This document shows, piece by piece, positions 7,988-15,887 of a stretch of 32,316 nt of DNA. The position numbers and the translations under genes were made by a program. Positions within the stretch are counted from its first letter, which is position 1. Each line of letters begins with the position of its first letter. A model generated the notes under the pieces. It was given only the letters and a program-made list of their open reading frames with translations. It was not told where the DNA came from and did no database searches. The stretch lies in NCBI GenBank assembly GCA_934589225.1, contig CAKTNS010000033.1, positions 1 to 32,316 on the forward strand. Direction: 5' to 3'. Source of the stretch: an uncultured Oscillospiraceae bacterium. Lineage in GTDB: Bacteria; Bacillota; Clostridia; Oscillospirales; Oscillospiraceae.

Positions 7988-8330
7988 GGGATGAGTTGAC
8001 AGTTGACAGTTTACAGTTGACAGTTATTGGGGACGGACGTATCCCTTTTGGAATATGTCGGTTCAAAAATACACCCACCAGCGAAACCGTAGGGAACGGC
8101 CTATGTGCCGTTCCGGGGGCGTTGCAAATATAACCTGTGCGGATGAATGGAATTACATACCGACGTGCATGTAGGGGCGGCAATCTTGTCGCCCGCCACG
8201 TTCCGAATATAACCTGTGCGGTTGAATGGTATTGCCCAATATACGGTACACCCAATGTAGCGGCGATGATTCATCGCCAAGCAACGTTCCGGATACAACC
8301 TGTGTGGTTGAATGGTACCACCCACCGACA
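7988..8330. repeat. Composite intergenic repeat island, locus 2
   Basis: Modules in order: tandem TTGACAGT units at about 7993-8026; a hairpin at 8093-8114 (GGAACGGC/GCCGTTCC); a linker at about 8117-8165; a hairpin at 8174-8193 (imperfect GGGCGGCAA/TTGTCGCCC); a second linker; a hairpin at 8262-8278 (GGCGATGA/TCATCGCC); and a third linker ending at about 8330. The 7993-8195 part is the reverse complement of locus 1 (130-306). The linker recurs three times here, each time with a TGTGCGG(A/T)TGAATGG-like core (third copy TGTGTGG). It is non-coding. Confidence 0.8.
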
Positions 8331-8457
8331 TGTCATCCCAACCGAAATAAAATAAAGTGGAGGGTTCTTCCCAAGTTGCAAGTTTTACCTTACGCAGGCT
8401 ATTCTTGCTACTTGGGAAGATCCCTCCACTCCGTTTGCGCTCAAGGCCTGCATGACA
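8331..8457. repeat. Near-palindromic ~125-bp element (degenerate copy)
   Basis: It begins TGTCATCCCA and runs through GGAGGGTTCTTCCCAAG, a central AT-rich part, then CTTGGGAAGATCCCTCCACTCC. The two halves are inverted copies, so the RNA would fold into one long hairpin. The right end lacks the TCGGAATGACA seen in the copies at 24537, 24932 and 28088. It carries no ORF and resembles a non-autonomous, MITE-like element. Confidence 0.65.
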
Positions 8458-8562
8458 GGCGTTTTTTCCAGCAGGTTGCCGCTCCCCCCGGCGGGGCCCT
8501 GAATTTTAACCCGGTGTTTCCCCGCAGAATCAATCACACCACCGCTGCAGACTACAAATATG

Positions 8563-8605
8563 CAAAACGCCCCCGGAGAACGATTGCACTCCGGGGCGTT
8601 TTTAT
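8563..8605 (+). terminator. Orphan intrinsic terminator
   Basis: AAACGCCCC and GGAG on the left pair with CTCC and GGGGCGTTT on the right across a loop of about ten bases, followed by a T-run. The citC transcript already ends at 7974, so this terminator should serve a short RNA starting between there and 8560, or a leader of the operon at 8915. Confidence 0.75.
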
Positions 8606-8724
8606 ATCTAGGCCAGGTGTCTTTTTGCGTTTTCGGTCAAACGTAACGATTCGCTCTTCCTTGCGAAACAACTGCGAAACAAGCAACGTAACAGCATTCG
8701 CAGACAGCTTAACTGTAGGAAATG

Positions 8725-8734
8725 GTTTCGTAAA
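8725..8734 (-). promoter_or_regulatory. Candidate LacI-type operator, distal copy
   Basis: GTTTCGTAAA is the exact reverse complement of the ten bases at 8860-8869 and has the central CG typical of LacI-family operators. Two further CGAAAC cores lie at 8664-8669 and 8675-8680 in a TGCGAAACAA direct repeat. The role is inferred. Confidence 0.4.
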
Positions 8735-8859
8735 TCTATGGCCCTGGAGTGTTTAACGCTTAATAAAATTGTGCATATCACCTTTTGATGCCGTGTGTTT
8801 TCACTTGTTTTTGTGCTTATTGCACATACCGCAGCGCATTGTTTTGTACAGATGACCAC

Positions 8860-8869
8860 TTTACGAAAC
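8860..8869 (+). promoter_or_regulatory. Candidate LacI-type operator, proximal copy
   Basis: TTTACGAAAC with a central CG, 45 bases upstream of the LacI gene start and an exact inverted copy of 8725-8734. It overlaps GAAACATTGTTTC (8865-8877), itself a near-perfect palindrome. The position fits an autoregulatory site. Confidence 0.4.
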
Positions 8870-8914
8870 ATTGTTTCTCTAATAAAATGCTGGTGTAAAG
8901 AGAAGGGGTTGCCT

Positions 8915-9931
8915 ATGAGAGTTACGTTAGAAGAAATCGCAAAGCTTGCCGGTGTATCCAAAGCAACAGTATCACGGGTCCTCAATGACGTGCCTGACGG
9001 CGTGGGCAGTGAGACCCGGGAACGGGTGTGGGAAATCATCAAAAAGACAAATTACAGCACCGACCGTTCCACGCTGTCCGCCAGAAATATGAAGTCCTGC
9101 ACCATTGCCACCGTGGTTCCGGATATTGCAAACCCTTTCTTTGCGGACATTGCCAAGGCCATAGAAAGCCGGGCGCGGGATAAGGGCTATACGACCACCA
9201 TTTCCAACACGGAGTTCTCTGAGCAAAACGAGGCGAACGTCATTAAGAATCTGGTCTCCAAAAAGGTGGACGGCATCATTCTGGTCACATCGGTTTATCG
9301 GGCAAGGGCGGAGCATCTGCTGCCGGAGAAATACGGCATTCCCATGGTTCTGCTGGACAGAAAGCTGATGGGCAAAAAGAATTGGTATGGCGTATATTCA
9401 AACAATGAAATGGCTTCCTTCCAATGCTGTGAAATGCTGATCAAAAACGGCTCTGATCAGATCGCGTACCTCAGCGGCCCTCTGGACATGTCCACCTCCC
9501 AAGAGCGTATGAACGGCTACAAGCTGGCGCTGCGGCAGTACGGCTGCAAGCAGGACCCTGCTCTGATCAAATACGGGGATTACACCGTCGAGAGCGGCTA
9601 CAATGCCATTGTAGAGCTGGAGCGGAGCGGCCGCCGTTACAATGCCGTTCTGGCAGGAAACGATTTGATGGCGTTGGGCGCGATCAACGCCTTCCGGGAA
9701 TTTTCCATAAAGATCCCGGAGGATGTGGAGCTTATTGGATTTGACAACATTATGTTCTCCCGATATTTTGACCCGCCTCTGTCAACGGTGCAGCAGCCCA
9801 CGGTAGAAATGGGCCGTCGGGCCACAGACATGCTGCTGCAAATGATTGACGGGGAACCGGTGAAGGAAAACATCGTTATCGATGCCAAGATCGTTACCAG
9901 AAAATCAACCAAAGAGAGGGGAATACTGTGA
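8915..9931 (+). CDS. LacI-family transcriptional regulator of the ribose-type operon
   Basis: A 338-residue LacI/GalR regulator. The helix-turn-helix is residues 5-24 (LEEIAKLAGVSKATVSRVLN), followed by a periplasmic-binding-protein-like effector domain with PDIANPFFADIAKAIE, VDGIILVTS and the late ELIGFDN segment. The start at 8915 has AGAAGGGG upstream; the frame is open from 8795, but nothing supports an earlier start. Its stop overlaps the kinase start (GTGA), so it is the first gene of the operon it probably controls, as RbsR is in Bacillus. The effector is unknown; the family precedent is the free or phosphorylated sugar. Confidence 0.93.
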   Translation: MRVTLEEIAKLAGVSKATVSRVLNDVPDGVGSETRERVWEIIKKTNYSTDRSTLSARNMKSCTIATVVPDIANPFFADIAKAIESRARDKGYTTTISNTEFSEQNEANVIKNLVSKKVDGIILVTSVYRARAEHLLPEKYGIPMVLLDRKLMGKKNWYGVYSNNEMASFQCCEMLIKNGSDQIAYLSGPLDMSTSQERMNGYKLALRQYGCKQDPALIKYGDYTVESGYNAIVELERSGRRYNAVLAGNDLMALGAINAFREFSIKIPEDVELIGFDNIMFSRYFDPPLSTVQQPTVEMGRRATDMLLQMIDGEPVKENIVIDAKIVTRKSTKERGIL

Positions 9932-10848
9932 AGAATATACTTGTTGTAGGAAGTTCAAATATGGACCTGGTCCTTCGGGTCCGGGAGATGCCCCAAAAAG
10001 GAGAAACCGTCACGACAAAAAGCATGAAGAAGATCCCCGGCGGGAAAGGCGCCAATCAGGCCTGCGCCGTGGGAAAGCTGGGCGGCAGTTGTGTTTTTCT
10101 GAGTGCGGTGGGAGAAGATGACTCCGGCGAACAGCTGTCCCGGAGCCTGACAGCGGCCAATGTAGATGTGCGCCATTTTCTCCGCTCCGATACAGAACCG
10201 ACAGGAACGGCTGTCATCTCCGTCAATGACGAAGGGGAAAACAGCATCATGATCGTCCCGGGGGCCAACAAGCTGTGCAACGAAGCCTACTTCCGGCAGC
10301 ATCAGGCCTTGATAGATGATGCGGACATCCTTGTGACCCAGCTCGAAACGCCCCAGGAAGACGTTTACCGGCTGATCGATCATTGCAAGCAGGCTGGAAA
10401 GCTGGTGTTTCTGAATCCGGCTCCCGCCCCCGACCATATACCGGAGGCTGTACTGCGAGGGCTTGACTTCATCACACCCAACGAAACAGAGCTGGAAAAG
10501 CTGACCGGCATGCCGACCAAAACCATTCCCCAAATTGAATCGGCCGCCGAAGAGCTGCTGCGCCGCGGAGTCAAGAATGTGATCGTGACCCTGGGGGCCA
10601 AGGGTGCGCTGCTTTATAACGAAGAGGGAAAAAAGCTGTATCCGACCTTCCCTGCGGTGCCGGTGGACACCACCGCGGCAGGAGATACCTTTAACGCCGG
10701 AGTCGTTGTGGGACTGGCCGAAGGCAAAACCCTCAGCGAGGCCATTGATCTCGGAAACGCCGCCGCCTCCATATCCACCACAAGAAAAGGCGCGCAGACT
10801 TCCATCCCCACTAGAGAAGAGGCGGACAAGCTGATAAACACCCGCTGA
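9928..10848 (+). CDS. rbsK: Ribokinase-family (PfkB) sugar kinase
   Basis: A 306-residue PfkB-family kinase, close to ribokinase length. It shows GSSNMDLVLRVREMPQKGET at the start, GGKGANQACAVGKLGG from residue 38 (first PfkB signature) and DTTAAGDTFNAG from 247, with D253 as catalytic base. It phosphorylates a sugar, in classical ribokinase at O5 of D-ribose. The start is GTG at 9928, overlapping the regulator stop by four bases. The presence of extra enzymes downstream leaves open that the substrate is another pentose, hexose or keto-intermediate. The symbol reflects family resemblance, not proven specificity. Confidence 0.88.
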   Translation: MKNILVVGSSNMDLVLRVREMPQKGETVTTKSMKKIPGGKGANQACAVGKLGGSCVFLSAVGEDDSGEQLSRSLTAANVDVRHFLRSDTEPTGTAVISVNDEGENSIMIVPGANKLCNEAYFRQHQALIDDADILVTQLETPQEDVYRLIDHCKQAGKLVFLNPAPAPDHIPEAVLRGLDFITPNETELEKLTGMPTKTIPQIESAAEELLRRGVKNVIVTLGAKGALLYNEEGKKLYPTFPAVPVDTTAAGDTFNAGVVVGLAEGKTLSEAIDLGNAAASISTTRKGAQTSIPTREEADKLINTR

Positions 10849-10927
10849 CCCTATATCCTGAATCTTGTGCGGCGAGGCTGAACACCGCTGTACAGAAAAT
10901 AAAATAACATGGTTTGGAGGAACTACA

Positions 10928-11764
10928 ATGAAAATCGCTTACACCGCATGGACTTGGCTGCAGGACGAGCACAACAACTGGGAGCCCATGAGCCAGAGAC
11001 CCAAGAGAGATTTCGAGCAGTCTCTGCGAGATCTGCACGACTGTGGCTACAAGTACCTGGAAGACTTCAACGTTGTTGAAGGCATCTACCGGGACGATGT
11101 TGACGAGCTGAAGGCGCTGCTGAAGAAGTATGAAATTGAGTTCGTCAATCTCTACTGCTATTTTACACATGACTTTGAGAGTGATCTGGAGGTCTTTAAG
11201 AGATGTCTGACCTTCATGAACAAGATGGACATCCGGATGATGAACATCGAGCCGCCTCGCAAGGCCCCCGGCCAGGTGGTCACCTCCGAGGAGATCATTG
11301 CCCTTGCCGAAAAGTGCAACATCGTTGGCAAGCTCTGCGCGGATGCCGGCGTAGGCCTGTATCTGCACCCCCATTGGGGCACCTACATTGAAACCGAAAA
11401 CCAGATCGATCTGCTGCTGGAGCACACCAACAGAGACTATCTCAACCTCTGCCTGGATACCGCGCATACCACCTTGTGCGGCATGAATCCGGCGAAGCTG
11501 TTTGACAAGTACCTGAGAATGGGCGTTGTAAAATACATCCATATGAAGGACATCAACGGCGATCCCGATTCCTATCCGGAGTATCCCCCCAGACGGTTCC
11601 GTGCCCTGGGCTACGGCATCGTTGACTTCCCGGCAGTACAGAAGGTTCTGCAGAAGCACGGCTACGACGGCGTTCTGTGTGTGGAGCTGGACTTCAACCG
11701 GGTCAACAATTACGATTCCGCCAAGCGCTCCAGACAGTATATCCACGACGTCCTGGGATATTGA
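10928..11764 (+). CDS. IolE-like sugar isomerase/epimerase/dehydratase TIM barrel
   Basis: A 278-residue xylose-isomerase-like TIM barrel. The segment YLHPHWGTYIETENQIDLLL resembles IolE (2-keto-myo-inositol dehydratase), where tagatose/psicose 3-epimerases have an ExLNR-type Glu instead. Other probable metal or acid residues lie in CLDTAHTTL, YIHMKDIN and the closing CVELDF. The strand GYGIVDFPAVQKVLQKHGY matches the IolE GDGxIDF stretch. It probably binds a divalent metal and isomerises, epimerises or dehydrates a keto-sugar or keto-cyclitol. Start: ATG 10928 after TTTGGAGGAAC. It lies between the kinase and rbsD, which is not the layout of a plain ribose operon. Confidence 0.82.
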   Translation: MKIAYTAWTWLQDEHNNWEPMSQRPKRDFEQSLRDLHDCGYKYLEDFNVVEGIYRDDVDELKALLKKYEIEFVNLYCYFTHDFESDLEVFKRCLTFMNKMDIRMMNIEPPRKAPGQVVTSEEIIALAEKCNIVGKLCADAGVGLYLHPHWGTYIETENQIDLLLEHTNRDYLNLCLDTAHTTLCGMNPAKLFDKYLRMGVVKYIHMKDINGDPDSYPEYPPRRFRALGYGIVDFPAVQKVLQKHGYDGVLCVELDFNRVNNYDSAKRSRQYIHDVLGY

Positions 11765-11800
11765 CCCCCAAGGCTTACTGCTGGCTTAGGAGGAATGACT

Positions 11801-12196
11801 GTGAAAAAAGACCGGATTTTAAATCCTGAAATCACGGCGGAGGTCGCCGCACTGGGGCACACGGAATACCTGTGCATCGCGGACTGCGGCCTGCCCATCC
11901 CCAAAGGCGTCAAAGTGATCGACATTTCCGTAACTGCCGGTATCCCGAGCTTTTTGGATGTTTTACGCACGGTTGCGGAGGAGCTCGTTGTCGAGTCCAT
12001 TGTGGTTGCCAAAGAAATTGACGATAAAAACCCGAAAATCCTGGCAGATATGTGCAGCATTCTAGGGGAAATGCCGGTTGAAAAGATCCCCCACGAGGAA
12101 CTGAAACGGAGAGTCGCATCCGCAAAGTGCGTGATCCGTACCGGCGAAACCTCTTCTTATGCCAATGTCCTGCTTGTGGGCGGCGTTAATTTCTGA
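11801..12196 (+). CDS. rbsD: D-ribose pyranase-family mutarotase RbsD
   Basis: A 131-residue RbsD/FucU-family protein that interconverts pyranose and other anomeric forms of an imported sugar so the kinase or isomerase can use it. GHTEYLCIADCGLPIP starts at residue 19, putting the catalytic His at position 20 as in characterised RbsD. RTGETSSYANVLLVGGV closes the chain as usual. Start choice: an ATG at 11795 sits only one base after the AGGAGG (11788-11793), whereas GTG at 11801 is seven bases away and gives the family's typical MKK opening, so GTG is chosen. Its presence argues that the substrate has a pyranose or equivalent ring form. Confidence 0.92.
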   Translation: MKKDRILNPEITAEVAALGHTEYLCIADCGLPIPKGVKVIDISVTAGIPSFLDVLRTVAEELVVESIVVAKEIDDKNPKILADMCSILGEMPVEKIPHEELKRRVASAKCVIRTGETSSYANVLLVGGVNF

Positions 12197-12259
12197 CCGT
12201 ACGAATCAAAGGCCAACAGACGATCTATCCCCAAGGATAGCATGAAAAAGGAGAAAGAA

Positions 12260-13267
12260 ATGAAATTTCAAAAGATTATTTGCTTGTTTCTGGCCATTCT
12301 GATGGCAAGTGCTCTGGTCGCTTGCGGTGCCAAGCCGAGTGCATCCCAGGAATCCTCCTCCGCCGTGACCGCCGATGGGACCAAGGCTCTGAAGGTCGGT
12401 TTCAGTCTTCCGTCCATGTCCTTCCCCTTCTATGCCCGTATGTACGAGCAGATCGAAAGCGAGGCAAAGGAACGGAATTGGGAACTGTCCTTTGTTGACG
12501 GCAACCTGGACGCGACCACACAGCTCAACGGTCTGCAGGATATGATCAACAACGATATTGATGTTCTTGTTTTCGCCACCTGGTGGATCGATGCCATGAC
12601 CGACATTATGAGCCAGTGCGAGAAAAAGGGCATTCCCGTATTCGTAATGGACAACATGGTGATCCCCGCCGGCAGCGAAAAGGCCATCACCCTGACCACC
12701 GGTACCGACAACTACAATGCCGGAATGGTCGGCGGCATTTGGTATGCCAATGAGCTGAACAAGCAGGGCAAAACCAGCCTGAACATGGTTGCGATCTCCT
12801 CTCAGTCCGAGCAGATGGTAAAACGGTATACGGGCTTTGTGGACGGCCTTTCCAAGAACGGCATTGACGTCCACCTGCTGAACACCTATGACGGCGGCAA
12901 GCGGGAAACCGCAATGACCATGGCCGAGGACGCGCTGACCGCGCTGCCGGAGCTGGAGCTCATCTACGGGGCCAGTGCCCAGGATTCTTTGGGTGCCTAC
13001 GACGCAACCATCGGCGCCAACCGTACCAACGTGTTGGTGATCGGCCTGGACGGCGAGGATGAGGAGATCCAGGCTGTGGATAAGGGCCAGAACTACATCG
13101 CGTCTATTACCCAGGACCCCAAGGGCCAGGCCAAGCTCATTGCCGCCAACATCGACAAGTGGCTGGCAGGGGAGACCTTCGACCAGATCCAGGAGACGCC
13201 CGCCGGTATTTACTGTGCGGAGGGTCAGTTTACCGGTGAAGAAATTCTGGCACTAGGCAAGAATTGA
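12260..13267 (+). CDS. rbsB: Sugar-binding lipoprotein of the ABC importer
   Basis: A 335-residue lipoprotein. Residues 1-21 are a signal peptide ending in the lipobox LVAC, with Cys22 as the lipidated residue. A Ser-rich linker follows, then a type-1 periplasmic-binding fold (LKVGFSLPSMSFPFYARMYEQIE, DGNLDATTQLNGLQDMI, VFVMDNMVIPAG). It captures the substrate outside the cell for RbsA/RbsC. The frame opens at ATG 12242, but AAGGAG at 12248-12253 lies downstream of that codon and six bases before ATG 12260, which gives a clean signal peptide. The ligand cannot be read from sequence; the symbol marks the position in the operon only. Confidence 0.9.
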   Translation: MKFQKIICLFLAILMASALVACGAKPSASQESSSAVTADGTKALKVGFSLPSMSFPFYARMYEQIESEAKERNWELSFVDGNLDATTQLNGLQDMINNDIDVLVFATWWIDAMTDIMSQCEKKGIPVFVMDNMVIPAGSEKAITLTTGTDNYNAGMVGGIWYANELNKQGKTSLNMVAISSQSEQMVKRYTGFVDGLSKNGIDVHLLNTYDGGKRETAMTMAEDALTALPELELIYGASAQDSLGAYDATIGANRTNVLVIGLDGEDEEIQAVDKGQNYIASITQDPKGQAKLIAANIDKWLAGETFDQIQETPAGIYCAEGQFTGEEILALGKN

Positions 13268-13282
13268 TCAACGAAGGCCGTG

Positions 13283-13326
13283 CCTGGTGATCCGCGGGAG
13301 CCCCAGACTTCCGCCGGATCACCGGG
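13283..13326 (+). other. Intercistronic hairpin between binding-protein and ATPase genes
   Basis: CCTGGTGATCCG (13283-13294) pairs with CGGATCACCGGG (13315-13326) over 12 base pairs with one G-U. There is no T-run, so it is not a terminator; such hairpins often protect the mRNA of the abundant binding protein. Confidence 0.6.
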
Positions 13327-13353
13327 TACGGACACAGAAAGGAGACCAGTACA

Positions 13354-14853
13354 ATGAGCCAAACACAAGAAGTGTTGCGGTTAGAAAAAATAAACAAGAG
13401 TTTCCCCGGTGTAAAGGCTCTTTCGGATGTTGATTTTTCGTTGCAAAAGGGCGAAGTTCATGCCTTGATGGGCGAGAACGGTGCTGGTAAATCCACCCTT
13501 ATGAAAATACTTTCCGGTGCTTACAAACGCGACAGTGGAAATATTTACATTAATGGTGAACGGGTCGAGATACTGAACCCGAAGCATTCCCAAATGCTTG
13601 GCATCGCGATCATCTATCAGGAGCTGAACCTGATCAAGCGCGTTACTGTAGCGGAAAATATTTTCTTAGGGAGATACCCCCAAAAAGCAGGGGTCATTCA
13701 GTGGAAGCAGATGTTTGCCGACGTCCAGGCACTGTTTGACAGCTTTGATATTGATTTGGACGCAAGTGCCGGGCTGAGCAGCCTCAGCCTTGCGCAGCAG
13801 CAGCTGGTAGAGATCATCAAGGCTGTAAGCATCGATGCGAAGGTGGTCATTATGGACGAGCCCACCTCCTCCTTGACAACAAGAGAGACAGAGGTGCTCT
13901 TCCGGATCATTGAGGCGCTGAAGGCCCGGGGGATCGCGGTGGTATTTATCACCCACAGACTCGATGAGGTCTTTACGATCTGCGACCGTGTCTCGGTTTT
14001 GCGGGACGGCTGCTACATCGGAACACGCAACATCAAAGACATCACCAAATCGGAAATGATCGCCATGATGATTGGCCGGGAGCTGAACCAGCAATATCCG
14101 GCCCACACCGCAACCATCGGTGAAGAGGTCCTCCGGGTCGAAAATCTGAGCGACGGTCATAAGTATGTGAAGGGCGTGTCCTTCCAGGCCAGGGCCGGAG
14201 AAATACTGGGCTTTGCCGGCCTGGTAGGTGCCGGACGGACGGAAACAATGCGTCTGATTTTCGGAGTAGAAAAAAAATCCGGCGGAAAGATTTTCATTGA
14301 CGGCAAGGAGGTTGAAATCAAATCTCCGGTTGACGCCATCGCCAACGGAATTGGCTTTGTAACGGAAAACAGAAAAGAAGAAGGCCTGCTGCTGAATCAG
14401 TCCGTTCAGGTAAACAATTCGTTGGTTGCCTACAAGCGGATCCTGCGGATGAATTTCTGCTTTGATTTCAAACGGGAACGCCAGTTCGCGGAGAAATACA
14501 TTCAGGCTCTGCGGATCGCGACGCCCTCCCCCAGGCAGAAAGTCATGTATCTGAGCGGCGGCAATCAGCAAAAGGTCGTTCTTTCCAAATGGCTGATGAA
14601 CGATCCCAGGATCATTATTTTTGATGAGCCCACAAGAGGCATCGACGTTGGCGCCAAGCGTGAGATCTATGAGATCATCAATGAATTGGCAACCAAGGGA
14701 AATGTGATCATCGTTGTCTCCTCCGATTTGGAAGAGATCATGGGTATCAGTGACAGAATTCTTGTTATGCATGAAGGTGTGATCTCCGGAGAGGTTCAGA
14801 GAGAGAACTTCTCTCAGCATCTGATCACAGAGTACGCGGTAGGAGGAAGATAA
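13354..14853 (+). CDS. rbsA: Ribose-type ABC importer ATPase (two-domain)
   Basis: A 499-residue double ATPase of the carbohydrate uptake transporter-2 class. The first domain has Walker A GENGAGKST with K46, signature LSLAQQQLVEI and Walker B VVIMDEPTS with D168-E169. The second has the degenerate Walker A GLVGAGRTE usual for this class, signature LSGGNQQKV and Walker B IIIFDEPTRGID at 420-431. It powers import through RbsC. ATG 13354 follows GAAAGGAGACC. Its stop is one base before the rbsC start. Confidence 0.95.
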   Translation: MSQTQEVLRLEKINKSFPGVKALSDVDFSLQKGEVHALMGENGAGKSTLMKILSGAYKRDSGNIYINGERVEILNPKHSQMLGIAIIYQELNLIKRVTVAENIFLGRYPQKAGVIQWKQMFADVQALFDSFDIDLDASAGLSSLSLAQQQLVEIIKAVSIDAKVVIMDEPTSSLTTRETEVLFRIIEALKARGIAVVFITHRLDEVFTICDRVSVLRDGCYIGTRNIKDITKSEMIAMMIGRELNQQYPAHTATIGEEVLRVENLSDGHKYVKGVSFQARAGEILGFAGLVGAGRTETMRLIFGVEKKSGGKIFIDGKEVEIKSPVDAIANGIGFVTENRKEEGLLLNQSVQVNNSLVAYKRILRMNFCFDFKRERQFAEKYIQALRIATPSPRQKVMYLSGGNQQKVVLSKWLMNDPRIIIFDEPTRGIDVGAKREIYEIINELATKGNVIIVVSSDLEEIMGISDRILVMHEGVISGEVQRENFSQHLITEYAVGGR

Positions 14854-14854
14854 A

Positions 14855-15829
14855 GTGAAAACCAAAAATCCTGAGAGATTGGGCGTATTAAACCGCTCTG
14901 TCAGTGTTATTAGCAACATGGGCGCATGGCTCTTGATCCTCGTTGTCGGCATCATTCTTTCTCTGACAACAGATACCTTCCTGACCTGGGATAATCTGAT
15001 CAATGTTTTGAGACAGACCTGCGTTGTATCCCTGGTGGCCCTGGGTGCCTCCTTTGTTGTACTGGGCGGCGAAATCGACCTGAGTACCGGTATGGCATCC
15101 ACCTTTGCGGGCTGTAACGCGGCACTGATGGTCACACAGCTGGGGCTTCCCACTCCTGTCGCGATCCTGATCGCTGTAGCCATCGGATGCGTTGTCGGAA
15201 CCCTTACCGGCTGCATCGTTACATATCTGAAGATCCCCGCCTTTATCGGCAGCTTGGGCATTCAGTATGTGATCCAGGGTGCGCTGCTGATCGTTACCAA
15301 GAGTATGCCCATTACCGGCCTGCCTGAGGACTTCCTGTTCCTTGGCCGGGGATACCTGTGGGGTGTCGTTCCGGTTCCCGTTATCATCATGCTGCTGTTC
15401 TTTGCGGTAGGTGCCTTTGTGCTCAAGTACACCGCCTTTGGACGAAGCGTCATCAGCGTCGGCGAGAATCCGGAAGCCGCAAAGCTTTCCGGTCTGAATG
15501 TCCAGCGTACAAAGGTCCTGATCTTCACCATCTGCGGTTTCTGCGCCGCCTGCGCAGGCATTGTTCAGGCAGCACGGATGTCCTCCGGTCAGCCCAGCTC
15601 CGGTGGTGACCTGTCTTTGCAGGCTTTGGCCGCTGTATACATCGGCGGAACATTCAAGGGCAGCATGATGAACACGCTTGCCGGTGCTCTGGCATGGGGC
15701 TTTGTAAACAACGGCCTGAATCTGCTGAAGGTCAGTGCCTATTGGCAGAAGGTGGCCCTGGGCTTCATCATTGTCGTAGCCGTTCTGTTTGACATCATCC
15801 GCGCCAGACTGGCCGCAAAGCAGAAGTAA
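14855..15829 (+). CDS. rbsC: Ribose-type ABC importer permease
   Basis: A 324-residue integral membrane protein of the BPD_transp_2/RbsC family with about eight to ten helices. Typical segments are VLGGEIDLSTGMASTFAG, the FGRSVISVGENPEAAKLSGLN cytoplasmic loop that contacts the ATPase, and ALAAVYIGGTFKGSMMNTLAG. It forms the channel, probably as a dimer. The start is GTG 14855 after AGGAGG at 14841-14846, one base after the rbsA stop. The three importer genes are complete, so uptake is probably functional. Confidence 0.95.
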   Translation: MKTKNPERLGVLNRSVSVISNMGAWLLILVVGIILSLTTDTFLTWDNLINVLRQTCVVSLVALGASFVVLGGEIDLSTGMASTFAGCNAALMVTQLGLPTPVAILIAVAIGCVVGTLTGCIVTYLKIPAFIGSLGIQYVIQGALLIVTKSMPITGLPEDFLFLGRGYLWGVVPVPVIIMLLFFAVGAFVLKYTAFGRSVISVGENPEAAKLSGLNVQRTKVLIFTICGFCAACAGIVQAARMSSGQPSSGGDLSLQALAAVYIGGTFKGSMMNTLAGALAWGFVNNGLNLLKVSAYWQKVALGFIIVVAVLFDIIRARLAAKQK

Positions 15830-15887
15830 CACGGATCATACCGCCCTGTTAAAAAGCGGTTTATTAAAATCATTTGGAGGTAACGTC

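Larger units (their letters stand above)
8458..8914. other. Gap upstream of the ribose-type operon: orphan terminator and regulatory repeats
   Basis: No gene with a ribosome site is seen here. The gap holds an intrinsic terminator at 8563-8605 that follows no gene, then an AT-richer region from about 8640 with repeated CGAAAC motifs and a TGTGC/GCACA palindrome at 8812-8826. The second part is the likely promoter/operator region of the LacI gene at 8915, but I cannot name a confident -35/-10 pair. Confidence 0.55.

Noticed and set aside
7993..8026. Tandem TTGACAGT units as a possible CRISPR array
   Set aside because: The units are about 7-9 bases long with no spacers, and no cas genes are present.
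8226..8756. 176-residue plus-strand open frame
   Set aside because: It translates linker repeats, the palindromic element and the orphan terminator; no ribosome site.
13666..15261. 531-residue minus-strand open frame
   Set aside because: Antisense to rbsA and rbsC, both with intact motifs.
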